Part shown: positions 53,023 through 64,000 of the stretch, in pieces
Layout of the letters: the number at the start of each line of letters is the position of its first letter
How positions within the stretch are numbered: position 1 is the stretch's first letter
Source: Centrapalus pauciflorus
Lineage: Eukaryota; Streptophyta; Magnoliopsida; Asterales; Asteraceae
Reading direction: 5' to 3'
Assembly: GCA_020465985.1 (NCBI GenBank)
Contig: JAANYP010005935.1
Location: 62,001 to 126,000, forward strand
DNA length: 64,000 nt
Notes under the pieces: model-generated
The model's database searches: none
What the model saw: the letters and a program-made list of their open reading frames with translations, nothing else
Told to the model about the DNA's origin: nothing
Translations under genes and position numbers: made by a program

Positions 53023-53977
53023 TACTTGCGGTAAGGCTTTCTCTTGCGCTTCATTCAGATCTGATGAAATTATGACAGGTAAAGTATAATTCTTACCTAG
53101 AAAAGCGTATTTTAAATGAGCTTGCAACTCTTTCAAATATAGAACAGGTGGTTGTTCTTTTGAAGGTTTTGCTAACTGAGGTAAATCATTAGGTAATTTT
53201 TCAATCCTATGAATCCATGGTGGTTGTATCGATTCTAACGTGGATTCCATGACTACCTCTAACTTATCATACTCAGTAGAATTCATTTTGGCTAATTCAT
53301 GCTCAGCAAAGAATAACTCAGTAGTATTTTTGGTGTTGATTAACTATAAGAACACTCTGAATCGATTGCAGCAACATTAGAAGCATTAAACACATTCAAC
53401 TCTCAATTTTCGATTACCAAAGGCAATATCCACTGCTCCTGTACTATAATTAATTTGTGCATTAATCATTGCTAAGAAAGGTCTGCCTAAGATAATAGCC
53501 GGTTGATTATCTCCTATTGAACTTTCGGTGTCCAAAACTAGGAAATCAACTGGATAGTAAAAGTTGAACAACTTTTACTATGAAATCTGATAGAATACCT
53601 CTTGGGCACTTGGTTGACAGATCTGCCAGCTGTAAGATAATATCAGTTGTCTGTAACTGGCCTAAATCATGTTTGTCAAACAAGTTTCCAGGTAAAATAT
53701 TTACACTAGCTCCAAGATCAAGTAGTGCCTTTTTAATCTGCACATTACCAATCGCCAATGGAATCAATGGTGATCCATGATCTTTTATCATAGGAGGTAG
53801 AGAACTAGAAACTACTGCACTTAACTGTTCAGTTAAATTGATCTGCTTAGGGAGCAAGACCTTAGACTTTCTCTTTTGTGTGCAGAGATCTTTTAAGAAT
53901 TTGGCATAAGAGGGAGCTTGCTGAATAGCCTTGATCAAAGAAAAATATTGACCTTGACTTGATTGAACAAATCCCAC
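53023..53977 (-). pseudogene. pol: Gypsy-2 protease and RT start
   Basis: 53,546-53,977: APSYAKFLKDLCTQKRK (gag end), then retropepsin with LLDLGASVNILPGNLFDK (active-site Asp-Leu-Gly as in Athila) and LADLSTKCPRGILSDF. 53,386-53,571: FLVLDTESSIGDNQPAIILGRPFLA (second protease half). 53,002-53,286: ELQAHLKYAFLGKNYTLPVIIS (RT N-terminal extension), joining across the DNA transposon to 51,634. Confidence 0.87.
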
Positions 53978-55828
53978 AGATCCTCTGGTTGTTGGCCTTT
54001 TTCGCCATAAAGGGAAGATTTTGGATTTTCTAAAGCAGCAGGGTAAGGAGGAGGAACTGAAGTGTCCTGATTCTTAACCGCCTCCCCAACTTTGGGAGTT
54101 GGTATATCTGCTTTAATTGGTTCTTTGAAAGAAACCTTCTTAGGAACATCCTTCTTGGGATCCTCTCTCTCCTCATACACGACTTCGGTGTCGGTATCTT
54201 CTTCTGCCTCTTGCTCTTTAGGTATTTCAATCTTATTATCTACCTCTTTACTACTTCTCAACGTGGTTATCTTAGATTCTTCAATTACATCATTTATCTC
54301 ATGTTTTTTTTATCTTTATTATGATGAGAATGTGAAGGATTGGGAATAGTATTGCTAGGAAGCTTTCCCTCTTCACATCTAGTAAGCGACTCAGCTATCT
54401 GACCCATCTGGCGCTCAACATCTCCATGGTCTTAGTAATGATTGCTGACGGTTGCTTCATAAATTCAGCGAATTCTGAATAATGCGAAGAAGTCATATTT
54501 GTTTCCACTTGGAATTATGGTTGATCACGTTGATTTGACTTATAATATCGCTCATCCTTAGCTGCAGAAGTAGAACCATGTTGATAATCTATTTTTGGTG
54601 GTTCATATATACGTTTAGATTGATGATTAGAAGGCTGATTATTCTTCCATCAGAAGTTAGGATGGTTTCTCCACCCCGGATTGTAGGTCTCCGAGAATGG
54701 ATTATCCCTCTCCCTATGAGCTCTAAAACTGTAAAATTCATTAGCGAATTCCTCAGTGGATTGCACTTGAGGACATGCTTCATAATGATGAGATGGATCA
54801 TCACATGTGACACAGTTAATTGATGCATTAGGGTTTGAAAGACCCTCCATCAATTGATCCATTTTCTTTCCTAATTTTGAAATTTCACTCTTAACCTCAC
54901 ATTTCCAGGCATTATCTATGCCCATAACTTGAACTCATATGCTGTTTTTGGAACCAACTTGAACCTTAAGACCTTTGCCGAGTTGATTTAGCAACTCCCA
55001 AGCCGCATAGTCTTCTTTAGCTAAAAATGTGCCTCCTGTGGCAGCAATAATCAAATTACGACTCTCTTGACTCACACCATCAAAAAAATGTTTTAATAAG
55101 CATCCATTTTGGTACTTCGTGGTTTGGACAAGCTCTCAATAGCTCATTCATATGATCAAAAGCTTCGTAGAATTGTTCACCGGGTTTTTGTTTAAATCGA
55201 GTAATTTCCTTTCTTTTCTCGGTTGTTTTACTAATGAGATAATATTCATTAAGAAATTCTCGTTTCATTTGATCCCATGTCGTAATGCTATTGGTCGGTA
55301 ATGATACAAACCAATTTTTTTGCTTTCTCCTTCAACGAGAAAGGAAATAATCGAAGTTTTAAATCGTCGATGGTTATACCTCAAACATGGTTAGCCTTAA
55401 AAATAGTTGTGAACTCAACTAGATGTTCGTAGGGTTCCTCACTTTGCATCCCTCGGAAGATCGGAAGAATTTGAAATAATTGAGGACGAACTTCGGGTTC
55501 GTTCTCATTTTCCGGGTAACGGATTGGAGACGGTCGGGCACATCACCAGGGCGGTAATGTGACTCAACTGTACGTCTTGCCTGCTCACCCATCCTAGCAG
55601 CTAAACGCTCAGATTCTTCTTGTTCACGATTTCGCGGTGAAATCGGAGGATCTTCTAAATTAGGAATTTCTAAAATGGGAATTTTTTCCGCTTGTTCGTT
55701 TGAATTCTCCGTGATTAATTCTTGTTGTTTTTGAATCCTGATATAATCTTTCTGTTAGATTTAGCTGCTTTTTCGATTTCGGGCTCGAATTGTGGCGGGA
55801 ATCCGATAGCCGATCGACGTGTGTGCAT
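53978..55828 (-). pseudogene. gag: Gypsy-2 gag (broken)
   Basis: ATG at 55,828 (MHTRRSAIGFPPQFEPEIE), as in Athila gags. The core is frame-broken (FPFSLKEKAKNWF trace near 55,330; 55,080-55,268 FLNEYYLISKTTEKRKEITRFKQKPGEQFYEAFDHMNELL). A CCHC knuckle CVTCDDPSHHYEAC is in 54,650-54,925, and an acidic/Lys-rich linker at 53,935-54,261 leads to the protease with a frameshift. Encodes the particle protein. Confidence 0.82.
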
Positions 55829-56020
55829 AAACTATTAAAATTTTTTTAATTAAATTACCTAATTAAACTAATGATATTTTTGGTGGTAAAGTAGAGGATT
55901 ACAATTACCTTTTTGAATTTTTTAGTTTTATTATGTGATTTTTAATAATAGGAAATTAAAGACTAAAAATAACCGAAATAAGGCCAAAAACTAACTTCTA
56001 GCCCTAACTAACATTATCAC

Positions 56021-56038
56021 TCCCTGGAAATGGCGCCA
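56021..56038 (-). promoter_or_regulatory. Gypsy-2 primer binding site (tRNA-Asp)
   Basis: Minus strand TGGCGCCATTTCCAGGGA, six bases inside the 5' LTR. It resembles the tRNA-Asp complement used by Athila elements, with a few changes. Confidence 0.82.
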
Positions 56039-56043
56039 AAATC

Positions 56044-57085
56044 TGACGGGCCGTCGTTGTGACCCGCAGAAATAATCCTTATATCTACTATTTAGCTCAG
56101 AGAAGTAAGGGTCGAATCCACAGGGAGTGCGTATGTAATTAGGGTTAATCGGCTAGCTTTGTAAGTTTATTGAAAGCACTTAAATTGGGAATCGAGTGAA
56201 TTGGATGATTTGTTTGGATTAATGACTTACGACTAATTTGTGACTAAAATTAACGGCAAATAACTAACGAAGTAAATTGACAATCAAATTAAAGATAACC
56301 ATTTACGGAATCACTACGGCATAAGTATTACCTACTTGAATTTCATGCAACAATCACATAGACATAATTAATTTTGCGGTTAAATTGATCATACACGTTT
56401 TAGCAAATAACTCTCGGCATAGTGCATGCAATATTCATTACTTGCCTTAATCACTAAGCTAATGGACTCAGCACAAATAATAATACCACTATGAACTACA
56501 TCAATACATCAAAACATATAGAAATTCAAGTAAAGTAAAATTTAGCTGTAGATCATCCGCAAACGGCTATGGTGTTTAGCCGCTCATCCTATTCTCTTCA
56601 TTGGTGTTGATCGAAGATATGTTGTAAGCTTGCGCATCACTGTCTTCGTACTTGTTTTGTAAATACACTCCGGCAGGGCTTTGCCACTTCTTTTGACACT
56701 TTTGGGACCTCTGCAATTGGCTGCCGTCGACCTCTATTTATAGAGGAGGTGGATTTAGGGTTTCGAGGGCTGAAAACGTGTTTTTGCACCGACCCAGCGT
56801 AGGGCAGGCGTAGGCATGCGCCTCCTTGTGCCTGGTGTACGTCCAAGGGTTACGCTGGGCTGCGCTGGAATTGCTCTAGATCTCTTAATTTTCTGTTTTG
56901 AAGTGTAGGGTGGCGCAGGCCTGCGCCCCCTCCGGCTCTGTTAGCGCGGAATTTTCTCGAGTTGCTTCCAATTGACCTTTTGACCCTGAAACATAAATTT
57001 GGAGTAATAAAATGGAAGTTACAAAGTATCGGTGCTTAAAATGAACATAAAATGACTCCGAAACACATAAAATATAGCCTTATCA
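56044..57085 (-). repeat. Gypsy-2 5' LTR (1042 bp)
   Basis: Pairs with 33971-35132. Minus-strand TATA box TATAAATAG at 56742-56734. Upstream of it are GC-rich palindromes: GCGTAGGGCAGGCGTAGGCATGCGCC near 56,796-56,822 and the perfect GGCGCAGGCCTGCGCC at 56912-56927. Confidence 0.93.
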
Positions 57086-59619
57086 GCCGACGTCTACAAC
57101 ACAGCCTCACTTCAACGAATAAAGTTCCCGACAACCTCTTCCAATGTACCTGTAATGGACATTCCTCTGTCATTGCTTCATCAAGCAGATAAAACAGACA
57201 GGGTAAGGGATTACATAAGGGCCGTGTTTCCATATGAGGCTCAGTCAAAACCGACTAAGCCTACCAGTCCGTAGGTGAGGTGCGTATGAGTGAGATTTAG
57301 GGCGAAGAGATAGTGATTGAAAATATTTTGGGTACTAGTGAGAGGGAGACTTCTATAGTGAGGGAGGGAGGAGCAGGTGTGCAGGAAGAGGTGGTCTATC
57401 CTAAAAGGACCATCTCTGTCCAAATGAGGGATGATGGTAATTCATCTGAGGGAGTTCCAAGCCCAATCAGCCGGACTACCCAGCATAAGACCACCAGTCC
57501 AATGGTCGAAATAACCCCAAGCAGCCACTCAACTTCTTCGCTAAGAGAAGCTGTTTCATTCCACGGGGAATCAGCTCATACACCATCGCCCTCTCACTCG
57601 GAGAGAGGTGATGTTGAATCAGGTCACATGTCACCACCAGTGGTGGCTCCCACAACTTCTTGATCTGTGCTTCCTAAAAAAGAGCCAGAGATGATGGAAG
57701 GAAGACCTGGTGTTGACCAACAAATGCCATCCACATCAAGCAATATGAGATTAATCTTGAGATGTTAACGGCACCTTTACGTGCTGCCGAATTTGTTACC
57801 CGAGCTGACCTGGACGCCCTTTAGGAAGCTTCCGAAGAGCAGCATACAACCCATTTCTCTTTTCTTAAGGGTAAGGGTGTTGCTTCTGAGGAGCCGCCAC
57901 CAGGTACCCGATCAGTCCAAAATCAAATAGCCGATCTCTCCGATAAAATGGACAACCTTACTCGCCTCAATCTTCAAGTTCAGGTGCAGCTAAACAGCAT
58001 AATCGATCAATTGGAGTCTGTCGTAATTGAACTTCAGTTTCGTCCTCAGGCAGATTCCCTCAAACGAAAACATGACGATCAGGAAGAACCTGATCATCAC
58101 GAGGGGGAGAAATGCCCCACGGTTCAGCCTAAGGGTGAAGTGTTAGTCGTAGGGGGAGCAGAAGCGGGGACAGAAAAAGAAAGGTTTGGGGAAGAGAGTT
58201 CAGGGGCTCAGGAAGGCCCAGCACCATTAGATCCTCTATCAGCTATGGTGGTATTTGATCTGATATTTGAAAATTTTGAGGTCATATTGGTGTCTAATAC
58301 AGACTCTGATACTGACCAAGACTATCCTTTGATAAACCCCAAGCCAGAGCCTGAGTCACCCTATAAATCATCCTCTTCTTTAGAATTTTTAAAATTCTTC
58401 CACCCATGTACCACGAGAAGAAATCCAATCTTCCATAAAAGCTACCTCCCCTACTCCCAAAGAAACCCCACAAGTCCAAAATACCCCTATAGTCCAAGAA
58501 ATCCCAACAGCTCAATCAACCTCTCCAGCCCAAACTGCCGAGTCTTCAGGTCCCAGAACTGTGGACTTCTTTGATAGTAGGCCTGAAGTAAATCCAAGGC
58601 ACGATGTAAATGATCTAGAATGGGTTAGCTGGTACTCAAAGGGTAAAGTGCATAGACCGAAGAGGAAAAAGAAGAGCTAAGGCATGACCGGAGGGGTCGC
58701 ATTCTGAAACTACTTGAAGCTCCTCCCACTGAGCTAGAAGAACCCTCCGTCTAGGGTTTAAAATTTTTTTTAAGGAAATTCCCTGCTGAGGAGTTCGAAG
58801 TCCCTATGTTGAAGAAAGATTCAAAATGGTTTTCCGAAAGAAACCTGGGTCATACACCAGATGCCTTCTCATGAGTTTTTCAGTTGCATCTCGAGCTGAA
58901 CAGGTAGATTACAATCAAATTATGCTCAAGGAAAAGAGACCAAAGGCTAAACTCAAAGATTGTAAAGATCAACAATATTCACATGTACAAGAGAGGTCGG
59001 GTATTTACCACTGCATTCGAAGTTCTTCGAGAAGATGGATTAATTCAGTTTTTGCATGAGAATGACCTGGATTTTGTTAATATTGACGATGTTGAGTTTC
59101 TGCATAATAAACTGAAAAACAAGATCAAGAAACGCTTAACTCACGTCATTCTTGTTGCCGCTCTTACAAAAAGCATGAATCGCCGATCTCTTGTTATGTG
59201 CTTAAGGATTTTCCAAATGGCGATTGAGAGCACATTGGTTAAAGTTGGTCTAAAGGCTCCAGAGCAAGATATTTTCCTCCTAGATCACTTTCCTACTTAT
59301 AAAGTTCTGATGGGAGGGCAGCAGGGGATCATCTTTTTGAATCAGAAAGGGCATAAAAGGTTCAAGCGCATTGAGGACCTGCCTTGCTATTCCGACGGTA
59401 CACTCAGAATAGTTAGAGCTGAACTCACCAAGCGTCTACAAGAAGACGATGCTCAACCAATCTCAGAATTTAAACGAAAACCAAAGGATATTCAAGACAT
59501 GCTCTGTGGCATCGAACTAATAAATGAAAGGCTACGTATCAGGCAAGTGACTCGATGGTTTGATGTCGTCCTTGGCCTCAGAGAAACAACTGATCATGCC
59601 CGTAGTCATCCACAGTGAT
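57086..59619 (+). pseudogene. Copia-4 3' ORF, C-terminal half
   Basis: Continues 33199-33970 after the GCCGA duplication: VYNTASLQRIKFPTTSSNVPVMDIPLSLLHQ, then an acidic Ser/Thr-rich linker (57,313-57,663) and a coiled coil (57,948: MDNLTRLNLQVQVQLNSIIDQLESVV). A Glu-rich and Pro-rich region with frameshifts (58,080-58,680) leads to a C-terminal domain at 58,983-59,618, open for 211 residues (YKRGRVFTTAFEVLREDGL, GGQQGIIFLNQKGHKRFKRIEDLPCYSDGTLRIVRAEL, RWFDVVLGLRETTDHARSHPQ-stop). The GIIF..DGTL.. block is the hallmark of this plant-Copia 3' protein. Function unknown. Confidence 0.8.
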
Positions 59620-59634
59620 CGAAAAGAGGGAGAT

Positions 59635-59981
59635 TGTTAGAACTTAATTTCGATCATGTGGAATTTCATTTTTGTAATAGTTAGTTTACTTTATTTCATA
59701 TGTAATGTCAATTAATTTTGATAACTTTTTCGTTTGTAATTTCTAGTAGAGGGGCCTGGTTGTCATTAGTTCAAAGATGTAATAAATATTTAAGGGGAAC
59801 CCCACCTAGGGTTTCCCACATCATTGTCGTATTATCACAATTGCAATCATACGGCCGCCTTTCATCATCATTATTTTCTCAATATCCATTGTCAGAAATC
59901 AAGTGTTATAATTCTTTTTGTCTTAGATTATTGTTGAATTCCATATTATTGTGTTGATTATTACTGGGATTGATTACAACA
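59635..59981 (+). repeat. Copia-4 3' LTR (347 bp)
   Basis: Starts TGTTAGAACTTAATTTC after the polypurine tract AAAAGAGGGAGAT and ends GGGATTGATTACAACA, followed by the duplicated ATTCC. Confidence 0.95.
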
Positions 59982-62335
59982 ATTCCTAATAACAGGTTGG
60001 AGGCCAGACCTTGATTGACTAGGAAATCTATTTGGTGAGTTATTCCTATGTCCTTCATTTTGTCTGATAGACACCGCTGTTAAAAGGTTTGTTGTTCTTG
60101 TTTCCCTATGATTGGTGTAGACTCTGGTTTCTTATAAGGACAACCAGAAGCAACATGACCTTTTCCATGACACTTAAAGCAAGACATCTTTTCAATTGAT
60201 TTCTTATAAGCACTCTTTGACTTAGGGGTCTCACTAATGTCCTATTTGTTTGTATCAACCTTGTTCAACTCCTCTAGGTTATTATCACTTACAGTTTTAG
60301 CTTCTTCTAGTTTTGACACACTACTAGACTGCACAAACTTTACCATTTTCTTAACCTGAGAAGTAGTTGTTGACACCTTAGCCGACTCAGTTACCTTTAC
60401 TTCCTCTGATTTAACTGTTTCCTTGGTCTCATCCTGAGGGATAGGCACATAGTTGCTATTGAAAGGAGGAGGCATATCTTGATATCCTAGGCCAATTGGT
60501 TTCTCAGACAGTCTTTGCGAATCTAACATTTTACCTAAGGTCAAGGATGAGTTCCTAAACTTTTCAATTTTACTATTTGCCTCAGCAACCAACCTTAGCT
60601 TCTGCTAACTCTACATCTTTAAGGGAGATCTCCTTGTTAGTGATTCTACATGCTCATATATTAGTTCCATTTTGACCCATTGCTCCCTTAGTTTGTCTTT
60701 TAGAACTATTATATCCTGAGCATTAGCTTTCATTTTAGCCATAAGATCTTCCTTAATGTCTAATAGACTAGCATTGTCAGATTTTAAAGATTAAATTTGA
60801 GCTGTCATATATGAATGTGATTCTAGCACTAAATTCAATTTATCATTCAAAGTATTACATTAAACACATAAATCATGAAAAATAGAAAAGTTGAGAGATA
60901 CCTTTTTCCGATCAGATTCAACGTTGGCCATTTGAGCTGCAAACTCCAGAGTAGTCAGCTCCTCAGAATTTTCCAGTACCAATGGATCTGAGTCGGACTG
61001 CCGGGTATCCTCCTTCGTTTCCTCTCCTGCTCCACTATCAGTTTCTGTCACTTCAACCATAAAAGCTCTAGTGTTTGCCTCCGGATGTGACTTCCAATCA
61101 TAAGTACCATCTAACTACTTGTTAGAAGATACGTTTGTTAGTAACCCAGCCACTGAAGCTTGATTCCCTGAACTAGTCGGATTCTGTCATCCCGAGTTCT
61201 CATAGTTTTCCTTCTTTGGTCTCTGACATTCTCTCGCAAAGTGTCCCAACCCTTGGCAGTTGTTACACTTGACTTTTGACTTATCAAAACCTACATTGTT
61301 CACACTAAGATTTCTTCCAGTTCTTTTCATGAACCTCATCACTCTTTGTATGACCATGGCCAGTTGCCATTTCAGGTCCATCTTCTCTAGATCATTGGTA
61401 TCGACTCGATCATAATCTTCCTCCCATAGTGACAGATCAGTAATCTTTCCCTGAATACAATTACCGTATGCTGCTATAAACAATGCTAGAAGCAGGAGTT
61501 GCTCCTCTGCAGTCTTCGCACTCATTGGAAATTTTGTGTACCCCTGAGATGATGTTCCTAAGCTTTGTGGTAGGTTATCTGGTTTTGAAAACCCTAGAAG
61601 GCCTGCCATCAGATTCTTCTACTTCTACTGGTATACCTACTTCTTCTCCAGAATAGAACGTTATAGCTCCATACTTAGGTTCACTAGAAGTTCATGGCTT
61701 AGACTTACCGAAGTACATCTCAGGATCTTGTACCTGATCGTATACCATCTCCTTCTTTTGTGTCTTGAATTTATACGCTCTTAGTGTCCCAATAACTTCT
61801 TCAAGAGAGAGAGTGTCCAACTTCTCTTGATCATGCTTCATCAGAGTGGTGTACATCTCCCACTTTGGCGGTAACGCATCTAGAAATTTGTCAATCTTAT
61901 CTGAATCTTGATAATCAACTCTGTGAGTATCTAGCTCGGTCAGAAGATGATAGAACCTTGTAATCACCTCATCCAAACTTTGATTCTTCAGACCCTTAAA
62001 GTAGCAAACTGTTGTTTCAACAATTCAGTTCTCCCCTTTCTCACCCGTGGATTCCCTCATACCTCTTCTCCAAAGCCTCCCAAAGTTTTTTAGAGGTTCA
62101 GTGTTTTTAAATGTATGGAGAATCACCAAAGGTAAAGCCATTTTAATTGAAGACAGAGCCCGATTCTCAGCTTCATAAATTTTCTTATCCTCGTCTTTCA
62201 TTTGTTGATAGGAGAGAACTTTCATCCTACCCTCGAGCTCTTGAGTAGGGGGAACATACCCTTCATCGATACATATATGTGAAGACCTCCCCTTACTGGG
62301 CAGTCCTCAATGTCTAGGTCCCACAATTTGCAATA
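59982..62335 (-). pseudogene. gag: Copia-3 gag (5' part, continued from 13041)
   Basis: Reading leftward from about 62,300: YVPPTQELEGRMKVLSYQQMKDEDKKIYEAENRALSSIKMALP, HTFKNTEPL, a frameshift, then FYHLLTELDTHRVDYQDSDKIDKFLDALPPKWEMYTTLMKHD (61,692-61,976), and DLEKMDLKWQLAMVIQRVMRF. A perfect CCHC knuckle CNNCQGLGHFAREC lies near 61,226-61,267, then a coiled-coil extension (60,600-60,860), GLGYQDMPPPFNSNY (60,242-60,592) and a second perfect knuckle CFKCHGKGHVASGC at 60,140-60,181. Upstream of about 62,290 the frame closes. Confidence 0.85.

Positions 62336-64000
<1,665 letters not shown>

Larger units (their letters stand above)
33971..57085 (-). mobile_element. Gypsy-2: Athila-type retrotransposon with two 3' ORFs
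   Basis: Minus-strand Gypsy element with LTRs 33971-35132 and 56044-57085, perfect GCCGA duplication, and a primer site TGGCGCC... matching tRNA-Asp, typical of Athila. Without Gypsy-3 and the DNA transposon it is about 13.6 kb. Order (minus strand): LTR, primer site, gag, protease, RT, RNase H, integrase, 3' ORF a, 3' ORF b, LTR. Two related 3' ORFs in tandem are unusual, since one is the norm. All frames are broken. Confidence 0.93.
13042..59981 (+). mobile_element. Copia-4: complete but disrupted Copia element with 3' ORF
   Basis: Plus-strand element bounded by related LTRs (13042-13430 and 59635-59981) and by ATTCC on both sides. Subtracting Gypsy-1 (13440-23063) and Gypsy-2 (33971-57085) leaves about 14.2 kb, very long for a Copia element with LTRs of only about 350-390 bp. 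Order: LTR, split primer binding site, leader with palindrome array, gag with a long coiled-coil extension, protease, integrase, reverse transcriptase, RNase H, a promoter-like interval, 3' ORF, polypurine tract, LTR. All genes carry stops. Confidence 0.92.

Noticed and set aside
4798..59619. Calling the 3' ORFs retroviral envelope genes
   Set aside because: Neither signal peptide nor transmembrane segment is visible; the proteins show N-terminal globular motifs, charged linkers and coiled coils. Only the position is env-like.

Overview
The window is a block of nested LTR retrotransposons from a flowering-plant nuclear genome. I see no host gene, tRNA, rRNA or CRISPR. The elements are Copia and Gypsy types of the kind common in large dicot genomes. 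The 3' ORFs of the Copia elements (one starts MAERAFVNKHNMV) and the gag/linker proteins resemble those I know from Asteraceae, so a composite (Artemisia, Tanacetum or lettuce type) is my best guess, held loosely. Every long coding region is broken by stops and frameshifts, so this is a graveyard, but boundaries are sharp enough to order the insertions.

Layout. (1) 1-3291, Copia-1 (+): the gag C-terminal part, no pol, and a 3' LTR at 2973-3291. (2) 3487-3921, Copia-2 (-): only its 3' end (LTR 3487-3844, polypurine tract, tail of its 3' ORF). (3) Copia-3 (-): 3922-13041 and again from 59982 to at least 62300, with 3' LTR about 3922-4638, a 3' ORF at 4798-7453, pol at 9406-12760, and gag split across the large insertion. 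(4) Copia-4 (+): 13042-59981, target duplication ATTCC on both sides, inserted in the gag of Copia-3; about 14 kb once its own inserts are removed. (5) Gypsy-1 (-), chromovirus: 13440-23063, inserted exactly in the primer binding site of Copia-4. (6) Gypsy-2 (-), Athila type: 33971-57085, target duplication GCCGA, inserted in the 3' ORF of Copia-4. (7) Gypsy-3 (+), chromovirus: 42617-50741, target duplication GAATC, inserted in pol of Gypsy-2. (8) A 1.38-kb PIF/Harbinger-like non-autonomous DNA transposon at 51638-53019 (TAA duplication), also in pol of Gypsy-2, carrying a minisatellite. The order of events is therefore Copia-2, then Copia-3, then Copia-4, then Gypsy-1 and Gypsy-2 (order between them unknown), then Gypsy-3 and the DNA transposon. 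The right end (62340-64000) is repeat-derived but unresolved.

Two themes deserve attention. First, RNA processing: both chromoviruses show a strong splice donor inside the LTR leader and an acceptor 3-4 nt before the gag ATG, predicting introns of about 1.7 kb that remove the primer binding site from the translated RNA. The Copia 3' ORFs and both 3' ORFs of the Athila element also have acceptor-like sites at or just before their ATG. Copia-3 and Copia-4 have TATA-like internal promoters ahead of the 3' ORF. Second, each of four families carries its own dispersed short palindrome (AGTTCGTACGAACT, CCGAATTCGG, TTCGAA, GGCGCAGGCCTGCGCC). These cluster in LTR promoters, predicted introns and the region upstream of the 3' ORFs. 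The Athila element has two tandem diverged 3' ORFs, each with its own acceptor and its own palindrome-bearing upstream region.
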